A stretch of 64,000 nt of DNA, taken from positions 1,674,001 through 1,738,000 of the forward strand of contig NZ_CP020373.1 of assembly GCF_003957745.1 (NCBI RefSeq). Direction: 5' to 3'. The translations under genes and the position numbers were made by a program. Within the stretch, counting starts at the first letter, position 1. Every line of letters begins with the position of its first letter. A model generated the notes under the pieces. That model did no database searches. It was not told where the DNA came from and was given only the letters and a program-made list of their open reading frames with translations. The DNA is from Shewanella khirikhana. Its GTDB lineage: Bacteria > Pseudomonadota > Gammaproteobacteria > Enterobacterales > Shewanellaceae. This document shows positions 51,320 to 60,217 of this stretch, in pieces.

Positions 51320-51991
51320 TCAGTCGATATTCAAATACTTGTGGGTTTGAATGGACAGACGCCAGTTGCGGGCAATGCAGGTTTTCATCGCAAGCTCGGT
51401 GGCACGGGGCTTTTGGCTGATTGGCTGCAAACAAATGGTCTTGCTGCTGATATCTATGCCATCGAGCAGTGCATCGAGCTCATCGATATGTGCATCGGTG
51501 GCCACCGGGTGTTTGATTTCATTGGCACGCTCAAGCGCTTGTTTCAGCACCGGATAGCCACCTTTCATATTCACCTTGGGTGATACTGTCACATAGGTGC
51601 TGTCTGAGCAGCGCACCTCAAAAGTGCCACTGGTTTCAATTTGGCAATGAAACCCTGCCGCTTCAAAGCCTTGGGTCAAATCCGTTAGGTCGTGCATACA
51701 GGGTTCGCCGCCGGTGATCACCACCAGTTTGGCGCTGAAGCCCTTTTGATTGAACGCCTCGATAAGCGATGCCGACGTATGCATAGCCCAGCGGCCAATG
51801 CTGCCGTCCACCTTAATGACATCCGCAGGTGCGACCTTGTTTTGCTCAAGCAGACCCCAGGTTTGGGCCGTATCACACCAGGGGCAGGCAACCGGACAGC
51901 CCTGAAGGCGCACGAAGATGGCGGGCAAACCTGTGTGGCTGCCTTCACCCTGAATGGTTTCAAATACTTCGTTGATGGGATACTCGCTCAT
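51320..51991 (-). CDS. queE: 7-Carboxy-7-deazaguanine synthase QueE
   Basis: QueE is a radical SAM enzyme that forms 7-carboxy-7-deazaguanine for queuosine. The 223-residue protein has the ETIQGEGSHTG start and the cluster motif GCPVACPWCDT, and VVITGGEPCMHDL for SAM binding. I prefer ATG 51991, which gives MSEYPINEVFETIQGEG, over an ATG ten codons upstream. It is divergent from queC across about 200 bases. Confidence 0.95.
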   Translation of the reverse strand: MSEYPINEVFETIQGEGSHTGLPAIFVRLQGCPVACPWCDTAQTWGLLEQNKVAPADVIKVDGSIGRWAMHTSASLIEAFNQKGFSAKLVVITGGEPCMHDLTDLTQGFEAAGFHCQIETSGTFEVRCSDSTYVTVSPKVNMKGGYPVLKQALERANEIKHPVATDAHIDELDALLDGIDISSKTICLQPISQKPRATELAMKTCIARNWRLSIQTHKYLNID

Positions 51992-52192
51992 CAGCACTCG
52001 CTCAGTTGGTGTCGCTGCCATGGCTGGTTAACGACGGACATTCAATTCGGCCGGCTTTTATAGAAGATTTCAGCCACGGATTCAAGGGAACTTTTCAACC
52101 ACGACTCCGCCTTTGATGCCGCTAACTTTGATGCGGCCCGGCTGCTGGGATACACTATATCCCCAAAAGTTTAACTCAGTATCGGTTTTTCC

Positions 52193-52885
52193 ATGTCCAA
52201 AGCAGTTGTCGTTTTCAGTGGTGGTCAGGATTCCACTACCTGTCTGGTGCAGGCCCTGTCGCAGTTTGATGAAGTGCATGCCATCACCTTCGATTATGGC
52301 CAGCGCCACAGTGAAGAAATTGAAGTGGCCAAGGCACTTGCAAACGAGCTTGGCTGTGCGTCCCATAAAATCATGGACGTTTCTTTGCTGGGCGAGCTTG
52401 CTATCAGCGCCCTCACCCGCGACGCCATTCCGGTTTCCCACGAGCTGATGGAAAACGGTCTGCCCAATACCTTTGTGCCTGGGCGCAATATCCTGTTTCT
52501 CACGCTGGCAGGTATCTATGCTTATCAGCTTGGTGCCGATACGGTGATCACCGGTGTGTGTGAAACCGACTTCTCCGGCTACCCGGATTGCCGCAATGAC
52601 TTTGTCAAAGCTATGGAGAAGGCACTGAACCTGGGAATGGACAAGCAGCTTGAAATTCGCACCCCGCTGATGTGGCTCAACAAAGCTGAAACCTGGGCAC
52701 TGGCCGACCGTTACGGCAAGCTTGAGCTTGTACGTAATCAAACCCTGACCTGCTATAACGGCATAAAAGGTGACGGCTGTGGCGACTGCCCCGCCTGCTT
52801 GCTGCGCCGCCGCGGCCTTGAGGACTACCTCGATAATCGGGATGCGGTAAACGCCGAACTTGCCAACAAGTCGGCCGCCAATTGA
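52193..52885 (+). CDS. queC: 7-Cyano-7-deazaguanine synthase QueC
   Basis: QueC converts 7-carboxy-7-deazaguanine to preQ0 using ATP and ammonia. The 230-residue protein has the PP-loop VVVFSGGQDSTTC and four zinc cysteines in CYNGIKGDGCGDCPACLLRRRG (listed in parts). It is divergent from queE, and its stop overlaps the rrtA start by four bases (TTGA). Confidence 0.95.
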   Translation: MSKAVVVFSGGQDSTTCLVQALSQFDEVHAITFDYGQRHSEEIEVAKALANELGCASHKIMDVSLLGELAISALTRDAIPVSHELMENGLPNTFVPGRNILFLTLAGIYAYQLGADTVITGVCETDFSGYPDCRNDFVKAMEKALNLGMDKQLEIRTPLMWLNKAETWALADRYGKLELVRNQTLTCYNGIKGDGCGDCPACLLRRRGLEDYLDNRDAVNAELANKSAAN

Positions 52886-53511
52886 GCGAGCAATCATCGG
52901 GCAAGTTGCCCTTAAGCCTGCTGCCCTCCATAGACAAGCCTGTGCTGGCGGTTGGCGCTGCGCTGTCACTGCTTTGCACGGCGCTGTTTTTTTTGCCTGT
53001 TGATGGGCAGCTGAACTGGCAAAGGCAGCTGATTGGCGCAGGCGAATATTGGCGCCTTATCAGTGGCAATTTGCTGCACACCAACCACTGGCACCTGCTG
53101 ATGAACCTGGCGGGCTTCTGGGTCATCTTAAGTCTGCACCACTTTCATTACCGCGCCGCTGGGCTATTGCTGCTGCTGATATCGCTTTGCCTGGGCGAAG
53201 GTATTGGTCTGTATCTCTTTTACCCAAGCATGCACGCCTACGTCGGCCTTAGCGGGATCCTGCACGGCCTGTTTGCCTTTGGTGCAATCATGGATATCAA
53301 GCGGGGGCTTAAGTCTGGCTGGCTGCTACTGATTGGCCTGGCTTTAAAAGTGGCTTACGAGCAGTTTTTTGGCGCCAGCACCGATGTGGCGAGCCTGATT
53401 GGTGCCAGAGTCGCCACCGAGTCGCATCTGGTGGGCGCCGTGCTGGGTACAGCGCTGGGCACGGCGTATCTTGCCTTCAGTAAATTGAAACAGGCCAAGG
53501 CTTCTGGCTAA
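52882..53511 (+). CDS. rrtA: Rhombosortase RrtA
   Basis: Rhombosortases are rhomboid-like intramembrane serine proteases that process proteins with a GlyGly-CTERM tail. The 209-residue product has six hydrophobic helices, the catalytic Ser in GLSGILHG and the catalytic His in ATESHLVGAVLG. The HWHLLMNLAGFWV motif in an early helix is typical. The start is TTG at 52882, overlapping the queC stop by four bases. No GlyGly-CTERM substrate is encoded within the window. Confidence 0.87.
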   Translation: MSEQSSGKLPLSLLPSIDKPVLAVGAALSLLCTALFFLPVDGQLNWQRQLIGAGEYWRLISGNLLHTNHWHLLMNLAGFWVILSLHHFHYRAAGLLLLLISLCLGEGIGLYLFYPSMHAYVGLSGILHGLFAFGAIMDIKRGLKSGWLLLIGLALKVAYEQFFGASTDVASLIGARVATESHLVGAVLGTALGTAYLAFSKLKQAKASG

Positions 53512-53552
53512 AGCTGAATGCTGCTTTTCTTAAATTCAAAAAACGCGAATAC

Positions 53553-53583
53553 AAAAAAACGCGCCTTAGGGCGCGTTTTTCAT
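53553..53583. terminator. Bidirectional intrinsic terminator
   Basis: AAAAAAACGCGCC, loop, GGCGCGTTTTTCA between converging rrtA (+) and uvrB (-). Confidence 0.88.
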
Positions 53584-53601
53584 TGCGGGCGTGCAGACCA
53601 C

Positions 53602-55617
53602 TCAAGCCTGAAGCAACTGCTGGCGCAGCCCATGGATTTCATCCCTGAGCACAGCGGCCTGTTCAAACTCCAGATCCCGCGCATGTTGATGCATTTGTTT
53701 TTCAAGCGCATCTATGGTCACAGCAATCTGATGCGGATCTTGCTTCACCACAGGTTTGGCGGCACCGGCGCGCGCTGACACCTTGCTGGCGCCACGGCTT
53801 GGAGCAGACCTCTCACCCACATCCATCACATCGGTGATCTTCTTCACCACGCCGCGAGGGATAATGCCGTGCTCTTCGTTAAACTGCATCTGCTTGGCGC
53901 GGCGTCGCTCAGTTTCCGCCATAGCGCGTGCCATGGAGTCGGTGATGCGATCGCCGTAAAGAATAACTTTGCCATTCACGTTACGGGCAGCGCGGCCTAT
54001 GGTCTGAATAAGCGAGCGCTCGGAGCGCAAAAAGCCTTCTTTGTCGGCATCGAGAATACACACCAGCGACACTTCCGGCATGTCGAGACCTTCTCTTAGC
54101 AGGTTGATGCCAACCAGCACATCGAACACCCCAAGGCGCAGATCGCGAATAATCTCCATCCGCTCAACGGTATCGATATCCGAGTGCAGATAGCGCACCT
54201 TCACGCCGTGCTCGTCCAGATATTCGGTCAAATCTTCCGCCATCCGCTTGGTCAGTGTGGTTACCAGCACCCTCTCGTTCACCGCCACCCGTTTGGCGAC
54301 TTCTGAGAGCAGATCATCCACCTGTATCGCCACCGGGCGCACTTCCAGCTCGGGGTCAATCAAACCGGTGGGCCGCACCACCTGCTCAGCAATGTCATCA
54401 CCGCTCTTTTCAAGCTCGTATTTACCGGGGGTTGCCGAGACAAAGATAGTCTGGGGCATCAGGGATTCAAATTCTTCGAATTTCAGCGGCCTGTTGTCCA
54501 GCGCTGAGGGCAAGCGGAAGCCATATTCCACCAGGGTGGTTTTGCGGGAGCGGTCGCCCTTATACATGGCGCCAATTTGCGGCACCGTATTGTGGGACTC
54601 ATCGATGATCATCAGGCCATCCGCCGGCAGGTAGTCGAGCAGCGTTGGTGGCCCTTCTCCTTCACCTCGGCCAGAGAGATAGCGGGAGTAGTTTTCGATA
54701 CCGGAGCAATAACCCAGTTCGGTCATCATTTCCAAATCGTATTGCACCCGCTCGGTGATCCGCTGGGCTTCAATCAGTTTGTGAGTATCGAGAAACTGCT
54801 GTTTGCGCTCACGAAGCTCCACTTTAATCTGATCGATAGCTTCAAGAATTTTCTCCCGCGGGGTCACGTAGTGAGTCTTGGGATACACGGTCGCCCTGGC
54901 GAGGCGTTTGGTGACCTGGCCCGTTAACGGGTCGAATTCACTGATGCGCTCGATTTCATCGTCGAACAGTTCAACCCGGATGGCATCGCGCTCGGAGTCC
55001 GCCGGGAAAATATCAATCACCTCGCCGCGCACCCGGAAGGTACCACGCTGCAGATCAATATCGTTGCGACTGTATTGCATTTCGCTGAGGCGTCTTAAGA
55101 TGTCGCGCTGGCCCATAAAATCGCCCTGGCGCAAGTGCAGCAACATCTTCATATAGGAGTCGGGATCCCCCAGACCATAAATAGCGGACACCGAGGCGAC
55201 GATGATGACATCACGCCGCTCAAGCAAGGCCTTGGTGGCCGACAGGCGCATCTGTTCAATGTGGGCGTTTACCGACGCATCTTTCTCAATAAAGGTGTTG
55301 GATGCCGGCACATAGGCTTCTGGCTGATAGTAGTCGTAGTAAGAAACGAAATACTCCACCGCATTATTGGGGAAGAATTCCTTCATCTCACCATAGAGCT
55401 GCGCCGCCAGGGTCTTGTTGGGCGCCATAATAATGGTCGGCCGCCCCATGGTGGCTATCACATTGGCCACAGTAAAGGTTTTGCCCGAGCCGGTTACCCC
55501 GAGCAAGGTTTGACAGGCAAGCCCCGACTCGAGGCCATCAAGCAGCTTGGCAATGGCCTTTGGCTGATCGCCAGCGGGGGCATAGTGGGAAGAAAGCTGA
55601 AAAACTTGTTCGGTCAC
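53602..55617 (-). CDS. uvrB: Excinuclease ABC subunit UvrB
   Basis: UvrB is the damage-verifying helicase-like subunit of nucleotide excision repair. The 671-residue protein has Walker A in LLGVTGSGKTFTVANV, the beta-hairpin region YYDYYQPEAYVP, DEAD-box-like motif IDESHNT, a motif VI at QTIGRAARN, and the C-terminal UVR motif (ALEKQMHQHARDLEFEQAA) that binds UvrC. The start is GTG at 55617 with AGGA upstream. I do not see a clear LexA box in the adjacent upstream region. Confidence 0.97.
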   Translation of the reverse strand: MTEQVFQLSSHYAPAGDQPKAIAKLLDGLESGLACQTLLGVTGSGKTFTVANVIATMGRPTIIMAPNKTLAAQLYGEMKEFFPNNAVEYFVSYYDYYQPEAYVPASNTFIEKDASVNAHIEQMRLSATKALLERRDVIIVASVSAIYGLGDPDSYMKMLLHLRQGDFMGQRDILRRLSEMQYSRNDIDLQRGTFRVRGEVIDIFPADSERDAIRVELFDDEIERISEFDPLTGQVTKRLARATVYPKTHYVTPREKILEAIDQIKVELRERKQQFLDTHKLIEAQRITERVQYDLEMMTELGYCSGIENYSRYLSGRGEGEGPPTLLDYLPADGLMIIDESHNTVPQIGAMYKGDRSRKTTLVEYGFRLPSALDNRPLKFEEFESLMPQTIFVSATPGKYELEKSGDDIAEQVVRPTGLIDPELEVRPVAIQVDDLLSEVAKRVAVNERVLVTTLTKRMAEDLTEYLDEHGVKVRYLHSDIDTVERMEIIRDLRLGVFDVLVGINLLREGLDMPEVSLVCILDADKEGFLRSERSLIQTIGRAARNVNGKVILYGDRITDSMARAMAETERRRAKQMQFNEEHGIIPRGVVKKITDVMDVGERSAPSRGASKVSARAGAAKPVVKQDPHQIAVTIDALEKQMHQHARDLEFEQAAVLRDEIHGLRQQLLQA

Positions 55618-56028
55618 GTGAAAGCCATCCTGTAATTCACCGGCCGATAGTGTAAACCAGCCCGCTTAGGGACACCACCGCATGTCGGCGGCAAGGTCCC
55701 AGCAATGTGTTGTCGTTGCCGCCGGACAAGATATCCTACTGAGGATGGCAGGTTTGGATTTGTAACTGGCTGTCAGAGCGCCACAAGACAGTGGATTCGC
55801 GCTAACTGGCACGTTTGTTCCACCGCTGAACACAAAATCATACACAAAGCAGATGATGTTCCGCGCTTACAATTTTGCAACGACTTCCGGGGGGAACAAC
55901 AAAACAGAAAGAAAAGTCTTGACATTGATTTTATTGAAGATTTTTCTTTTCGAGCAATCCCGCACAATTTAACACAAATCCCACAACCACGCGGGTTTGC
56001 AGGGCCATTTTTGCGATAGCCCACAGGC

Positions 56029-56051
56029 TTATCCACAGAATTTGTGGAAAA
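56029..56051. promoter_or_regulatory. Inverted DnaA-box pair, DARS1-like
   Basis: TTATCCACA at 56029-56037 is the E. coli R-box consensus; TGTGGAAAA at 56043-56051 is the reverse complement of TTTTCCACA, one mismatch from consensus. The boxes face each other across five bases and include a TCCACA/TGTGGA inverted repeat. Confidence 0.6.
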
Positions 56052-56330
56052 GTCTCGCAAAGCCAGACGGGCTGTGGGTTTGGTCGGGGTGTGCAAAATT
56101 GCCCTGGCTGTGGCAACTGTTTGTAATTTAACTACAGATGAAAGTCGGCCCAGGGATCCATACTGCAATCCATCACTTGAGCACAAGGAAACTTACGGCT
56201 GACATTTCACTTTACTGCATTAAAACAGCCACTTGCTGTGTGAAACATGGACAATATGCCGATTTTCACATCAGGATGTGCATTAGATGAGCACTTAACA
56301 GCATAATCACACTTTTTTTGAAATCCGCCG

Positions 56331-56359
56331 TTGACTCATACCGCTGCCCGTTTTACTAT
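56331..56359 (+). promoter_or_regulatory. Promoter of the tRNA-Asn array
   Basis: TTGACT and TACTAT separated by 17 bases, followed by a GCGC discriminator, 37 bases before the first tRNA-Asn. Confidence 0.82.
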
Positions 56360-56396
56360 GCGCTCCGTTCTCAGCGAGCAGTTGTTTTACAACGAT

Positions 56397-56472
56397 TCCC
56401 CTGTAGTTCAGTCGGTAGAACGGCGGACTGTTAATCCGTATGTCACTGGTTCAAGTCCAGTCAGGGGAGCCA
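56397..56472 (+). tRNA. tRNA-Asn (GTT), copy 1
   Basis: 76 bases starting TCCCCTGTAGTTCAG, anticodon GTT in ACTGTTAAT, T-arm GGTTCAAGTCC and encoded CCA end. Confidence 0.97.
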
Positions 56473-56520
56473 CTCACTGAAACACGCCTGCAAAGGCATG
56501 AAGTTACTCGCAAAATTTGT

Positions 56521-56596
56521 TCCCCTGTAGTTCAGTCGGTAGAACGGCGGACTGTTAATCCGTATGTCACTGGTTCAAGTCCAGTCAGGGGAGCCA
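56521..56596 (+). tRNA. tRNA-Asn (GTT), copy 2
   Basis: Identical to copy 1, after a 48-base spacer. Confidence 0.97.
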
Positions 56597-56616
56597 ACTT
56601 CAAAGCGAAAATCTGT

Positions 56617-56692
56617 TCCCCTGTAGTTCAGTCGGTAGAACGGCGGACTGTTAATCCGTATGTCACTGGTTCAAGTCCAGTCAGGGGAGCCA
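56617..56692 (+). tRNA. tRNA-Asn (GTT), copy 3
   Basis: Identical to copy 1. The 20-base spacer before it is nearly the same as the spacer before copy 4, a sign of recent tandem duplication. Confidence 0.97.
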
Positions 56693-56713
56693 ACTTCAAA
56701 AGCGAAAATCTGT

Positions 56714-56789
56714 TCCCCTGTAGTTCAGTCGGTAGAACGGCGGACTGTTAATCCGTATGTCACTGGTTCAAGTCCAGTCAGGGGAGCCA
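56714..56789 (+). tRNA. tRNA-Asn (GTT), copy 4
   Basis: Identical to copy 1. The 21-base spacer before it differs from the previous one by a single extra A. Confidence 0.97.
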
Positions 56790-56818
56790 CTTCGCACCAT
56801 TCAGCAATACTTCTCGAT

Positions 56819-56894
56819 TCCCCTGTAGTTCAGTCGGTAGAACGGCGGACTGTTAATCCGTATGTCACTGGTTCAAGTCCAGTCAGGGGAGCCA
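56819..56894 (+). tRNA. tRNA-Asn (GTT), copy 5
   Basis: Identical to copy 1, after a 29-base spacer. No clear hairpin terminator follows; there is only a T-rich run. Confidence 0.97.
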
Positions 56895-57052
56895 CCTTCT
56901 TTTTTTCGCTATCTCTGCCCTGCTCCAATATGGCCTGTGCGCGCAAATCCCGTTGATTTGGATTTTGTTTTTGGCCAAAACTGGTTAAACTTTTGCCCTG
57001 TTCGCAGTTTCTTTAAACTAAAATCCAGTAAATGGCGTAAACGGAATTCATC

Positions 57053-58960
57053 ATGAGTCTGAGCAGAACGTTTCCAATCGTCCTTATTTTACTCTTCGGC
57101 GCTGCCGTCGCTTGGATGTATAAGGAAAGTCAGGGTCAACTTCAGGATGAAGGCGCCCGGATTTTATCAGCCTACCAGCAGAGCGTTACCCAACTTGCCG
57201 ATTGGAAAGGTGACGGCGCAGCGTTGTATCAGGCGCTGAGCAATAATAATTCGTTGCAGTTTTTCCAGTACACCGACGCCACCGATGGCGCCCGCAATCT
57301 CACCAAGGGGCAACTGCAGGCCTCGGCCGACTCCCCGGTGATGCAACTCTTCCCCCTTGAGCTTGGTGATACCCGCAATCTGCCCGAAGGCCGGATGATG
57401 GTTAAGCTCGATGTCAGCCATGCCCGCAGCGCCGCCAGTGCGGCCTTTACCGAGCAGCTAATTATCCTTGGCGGTCTGCTTGGCTGCGCTTTGCTGCTGT
57501 TTTGGCTGCTGCAGGCGTTTTTGTCACGCAATATCCGTTATGCCGCCGACTATATCCGCGCCATTCCTTCACTTAACTTTGCACCGGTAGAGCAATCCAG
57601 ACTCAGAGCCGAATTAAGACCGCTGGCTCAGGCGCTGGAAGAAAGCCGCGCAGGCCTTAAAAGCAAAATCGACAGTTTGAATCAGGAAAATGAAAAGCTG
57701 TCGCGGGCGGCTTTTCAAGATCCCATCACCGGCTTTGGCAGTCGTGCCCGCTTCACCCGTAAGCTCGATGAAGTTGCCAAAAGCCAGAAAGATTTGCTCG
57801 GCTGCCTTGCCATGGTGCAGGCCACCGAACTTGGCAATATCAACCAGTTACAGGGGCGCACAGCAGGCGATGAATACCTCGCCAAGGTAGCAAACTGTCT
57901 TCGCCGTGCCTGCGGCCAGTTTCCCGATGCCGAATGTTTCAGAATAAGCAGCTCCGACTTTGCCATCTTCCTGCCCAATCTGGTGATAAAGGAAGCTGAG
58001 CGTTTCCTTGAGCCACTGAAAACCTTGCTCGATGAATACCAAAGCACCACCAAAACCGATTCAGTGGCCTACACGGGGCTGGTACCTTACAAGAGCGGTG
58101 TTGACCCGGTGAACCTGCTCAGCTTGTCCGATGCAGCCCTCAGCATTGCCCAAACCCTGGGACCGAACAGTTTCCATACCTTGGAAGATTTCAGTGATGA
58201 CATGGAAATCGGCGATAACCGCTGGCAGCTGGCAATTAACGACATTATCAAACGCCGCGCAGTGCGCTTCTTCCAGCAGCCTATTCAGCCCTGCCGCGCC
58301 GAAGTGGAAGTGTATCGCGAGCTCTTTGCCCGCTTTTATAACCCCGAAGGCAAATTTCTGCCCACCGCCACTGTGATTGCCATGGCTGAGCGCCACGGTA
58401 TGTCGATTGATTTGGATAAGCTGGTAATTTTGTCGGCTATCAAAATGCTGATAGACAACAAAAACCTCAGCGGCTCTTTTGGTGTTAACATCAGCGCAGC
58501 GTCCGCCACCAACGAAAACTTTGTCAGCTGGCTTAAAGATTTGCTGATAAAACAGCGCAGTGTCGCCAGCCGCCTGGTGGTGGAAATCAATGAAAGTGGT
58601 CTGCAAACCAATATGCACGGCTGCTTTAAGTTTATTCGTGAAGTCCACAGCGTTGGTACCCGGGTGTCCATCGAGCGCTTTGGTATGGGCTTTACCTCGT
58701 TCAAGTTCTTCCGTGAAATCCGCCCGGATTACATCAAACTCGACGCCACCTACAGCGAAGCCATCGATCAGGACGCCAACAACAAGTTTTTTGTGCGGAT
58801 GATTATCGACATCGCCCGCCGCATTGGTGTCAGAGTTATCGCCTGTGGCGTTGAGCGTCAGGAAGAAAAGCTGACCCTGGAAAAACTGCTGGTGGATGGT
58901 TTGCAAGGCTATTACATCGCTCAGCCCCAACAAATGGGTCCTGGCGAAGCCGGTGAGTAA
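57053..58960 (+). CDS. CsrD-like protein with degenerate GGDEF and EAL domains
   Basis: The 635-residue protein has an N-terminal membrane helix, a periplasmic segment (about residues 25-130), a second helix (LGGLLGCALLLFWLLQAFL), a coiled coil (GLKSKIDSLNQENEKL), then GGDEF-like and EAL-like domains. Both signatures are lost: RISSSDFAIF replaces GGDEF, and YRELFAR replaces the EAL motif; the DDFG motif is IERFGMGF. This pattern fits CsrD, which promotes decay of CsrB-type RNAs through RNase E without c-di-GMP turnover. The call is by pattern; other degenerate GGDEF/EAL proteins are possible. It precedes rsxA. Confidence 0.78.
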   Translation: MSLSRTFPIVLILLFGAAVAWMYKESQGQLQDEGARILSAYQQSVTQLADWKGDGAALYQALSNNNSLQFFQYTDATDGARNLTKGQLQASADSPVMQLFPLELGDTRNLPEGRMMVKLDVSHARSAASAAFTEQLIILGGLLGCALLLFWLLQAFLSRNIRYAADYIRAIPSLNFAPVEQSRLRAELRPLAQALEESRAGLKSKIDSLNQENEKLSRAAFQDPITGFGSRARFTRKLDEVAKSQKDLLGCLAMVQATELGNINQLQGRTAGDEYLAKVANCLRRACGQFPDAECFRISSSDFAIFLPNLVIKEAERFLEPLKTLLDEYQSTTKTDSVAYTGLVPYKSGVDPVNLLSLSDAALSIAQTLGPNSFHTLEDFSDDMEIGDNRWQLAINDIIKRRAVRFFQQPIQPCRAEVEVYRELFARFYNPEGKFLPTATVIAMAERHGMSIDLDKLVILSAIKMLIDNKNLSGSFGVNISAASATNENFVSWLKDLLIKQRSVASRLVVEINESGLQTNMHGCFKFIREVHSVGTRVSIERFGMGFTSFKFFREIRPDYIKLDATYSEAIDQDANNKFFVRMIIDIARRIGVRVIACGVERQEEKLTLEKLLVDGLQGYYIAQPQQMGPGEAGE

Positions 58961-59069
58961 CCGACTGAATAAAAATCAACCCGGCCCGGTTAACCCTGCT
59001 TTTGATATGTTGTTAATGCCACTCAAAAAGCCGATAATACCGGGCACCGACCGCTAATGCTTTTTCGCG

Positions 59070-59648
59070 ATGAGTGAATATCTTCTGTTGTTGATCGGTA
59101 CCGTGCTGGTCAACAACTTCGTTTTGGTAAAATTCCTTGGGCTTTGCCCCTTTATGGGGGTATCAGGCAAACTCGAGTCTGCCATCGGCATGTCGATGGC
59201 GACCACCTTTGTGCTGACCCTGGCGTCAATACTGAGTTTCCTGGTGAACCAGTATCTGTTGGCGCCCTTCGATTTAACCTATCTGCGCACCATGAGCTTT
59301 ATTCTGGTGATTGCCGTTGTGGTGCAATTTACCGAGATGCTGGTGCAAAAAACCAGCGCCACTCTGCACCGTGCGCTGGGCATTTATCTGCCGCTGATTA
59401 CCACCAACTGTGCGGTACTCGGGGTGGCACTGCTGAATGTCAACGAGCAGCACGATTTCCTCGAGTCAGCCATTTACGGCTTTGGCGCTGCGGTGGGCTT
59501 TTCGCTGGTATTGGTGCTCTTTTCTGCCATGCGTGAGCGCCTGGCAGCCGCCGATGTGCCTGTGCCTTTCAAAGGCGGCGCCATCGCCATGATCACCGCA
59601 GGTTTGATGTCGCTGGCCTTTATGGGCTTTACTGGGCTGGTGAAATAA
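59070..59648 (+). CDS. rsxA: Electron transport complex subunit RsxA (RnfA)
   Basis: RsxA is an integral membrane subunit of the Rnf-type ion-pumping ferredoxin:NAD oxidoreductase, which in E. coli also reduces SoxR. The 192-residue protein has six helices, with the family motifs NNFVLVKFLGLCPFMGVSG and LPLITTNCAVLGVALLN; the two conserved cysteines may hold the intramembrane iron-sulfur centre shared with RsxE. The stop overlaps the rsxB start by one base. Confidence 0.96.
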   Translation: MSEYLLLLIGTVLVNNFVLVKFLGLCPFMGVSGKLESAIGMSMATTFVLTLASILSFLVNQYLLAPFDLTYLRTMSFILVIAVVVQFTEMLVQKTSATLHRALGIYLPLITTNCAVLGVALLNVNEQHDFLESAIYGFGAAVGFSLVLVLFSAMRERLAAADVPVPFKGGAIAMITAGLMSLAFMGFTGLVK

Positions 59649-60217
59649 TGTCGGGAGTTATGTTAGCCATAGTTGTGCTTGGGGTGCTGGCGTTGGTGTT
59701 CGGCGCCATTCTGGGCTTTGCAGCCGTCAAGTTTAAAGTTGAAGGCAACCCGCTGGTCGATCAGGTCGAAGCCCTGCTGCCACAAACCCAATGCGGTCAG
59801 TGCGGTTACCCTGGCTGTCGCCCTTACGCCGAAGCCATTGCCGGCGGTGATAAAATCAATAAGTGCCCTCCCGGTGGCACCGCCACCATGGAAAAGCTCG
59901 CCGAGCTGATGGGCGTTGAACCCGAGCCACTGTCTGCCTCCGAAGAGCAGCAGGTAAAGAAAGTCGCCTATATCCGTGAAGATGAGTGTATTGGCTGCAC
60001 CAAGTGCATTCAGGCTTGCCCTGTGGATGCCATTGTTGGCGCCGGTAAGCTCATGCACACGGTGATCACCCAGGACTGCACCGGCTGCGATCTCTGCGTT
60101 GAGCCCTGCCCCGTAGATTGCATCGACATGATCCCCGTGGCTCAGGACATTAAAACCTGGAATTGGAAACTCAGTGCCATTCCGGTTATGCAGCTCGAAG
60201 AGGACAAACCGTGCTGA
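59648..60217 (+). CDS. rsxB: Electron transport complex subunit RsxB (RnfB)
   Basis: RsxB carries several iron-sulfur clusters and takes electrons into the Rnf/Rsx complex. The 189-residue protein has an N-terminal membrane anchor, a cluster motif QCGQCGYPGCRPYAEA, and two ferredoxin-type motifs CIGCTKCIQACP and CTGCDLCVEPCP. The start overlaps rsxA by one base and the end overlaps rsxC by seven bases. Confidence 0.96.
   Translation: MSGVMLAIVVLGVLALVFGAILGFAAVKFKVEGNPLVDQVEALLPQTQCGQCGYPGCRPYAEAIAGGDKINKCPPGGTATMEKLAELMGVEPEPLSASEEQQVKKVAYIREDECIGCTKCIQACPVDAIVGAGKLMHTVITQDCTGCDLCVEPCPVDCIDMIPVAQDIKTWNWKLSAIPVMQLEEDKPC

Larger units (their letters stand above)
55618..56396. other. Gene-free region upstream of uvrB with DnaA boxes
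   Basis: About 780 bases with no supported gene. It carries a DnaA-box pair at 56029-56051 and the tRNA-Asn promoter at 56331-56359. In E. coli the region upstream of uvrB (between bioD and uvrB) is DARS1. Confidence 0.65.

Noticed and set aside
52022..52192. preQ1 riboswitch between queE and queC
   Set aside because: I see neither the pseudoknot pattern nor the A-rich tail of known preQ1 classes.
55773..56186. A 137-residue minus-strand frame upstream of uvrB
   Set aside because: It has no ribosome-binding site, reads through the DnaA-box region and has poor composition.
56397..56894. Regularly spaced repeats that resemble a CRISPR array
   Set aside because: The 76-base repeats fold as tRNA-Asn with anticodon GTT and carry CCA ends.
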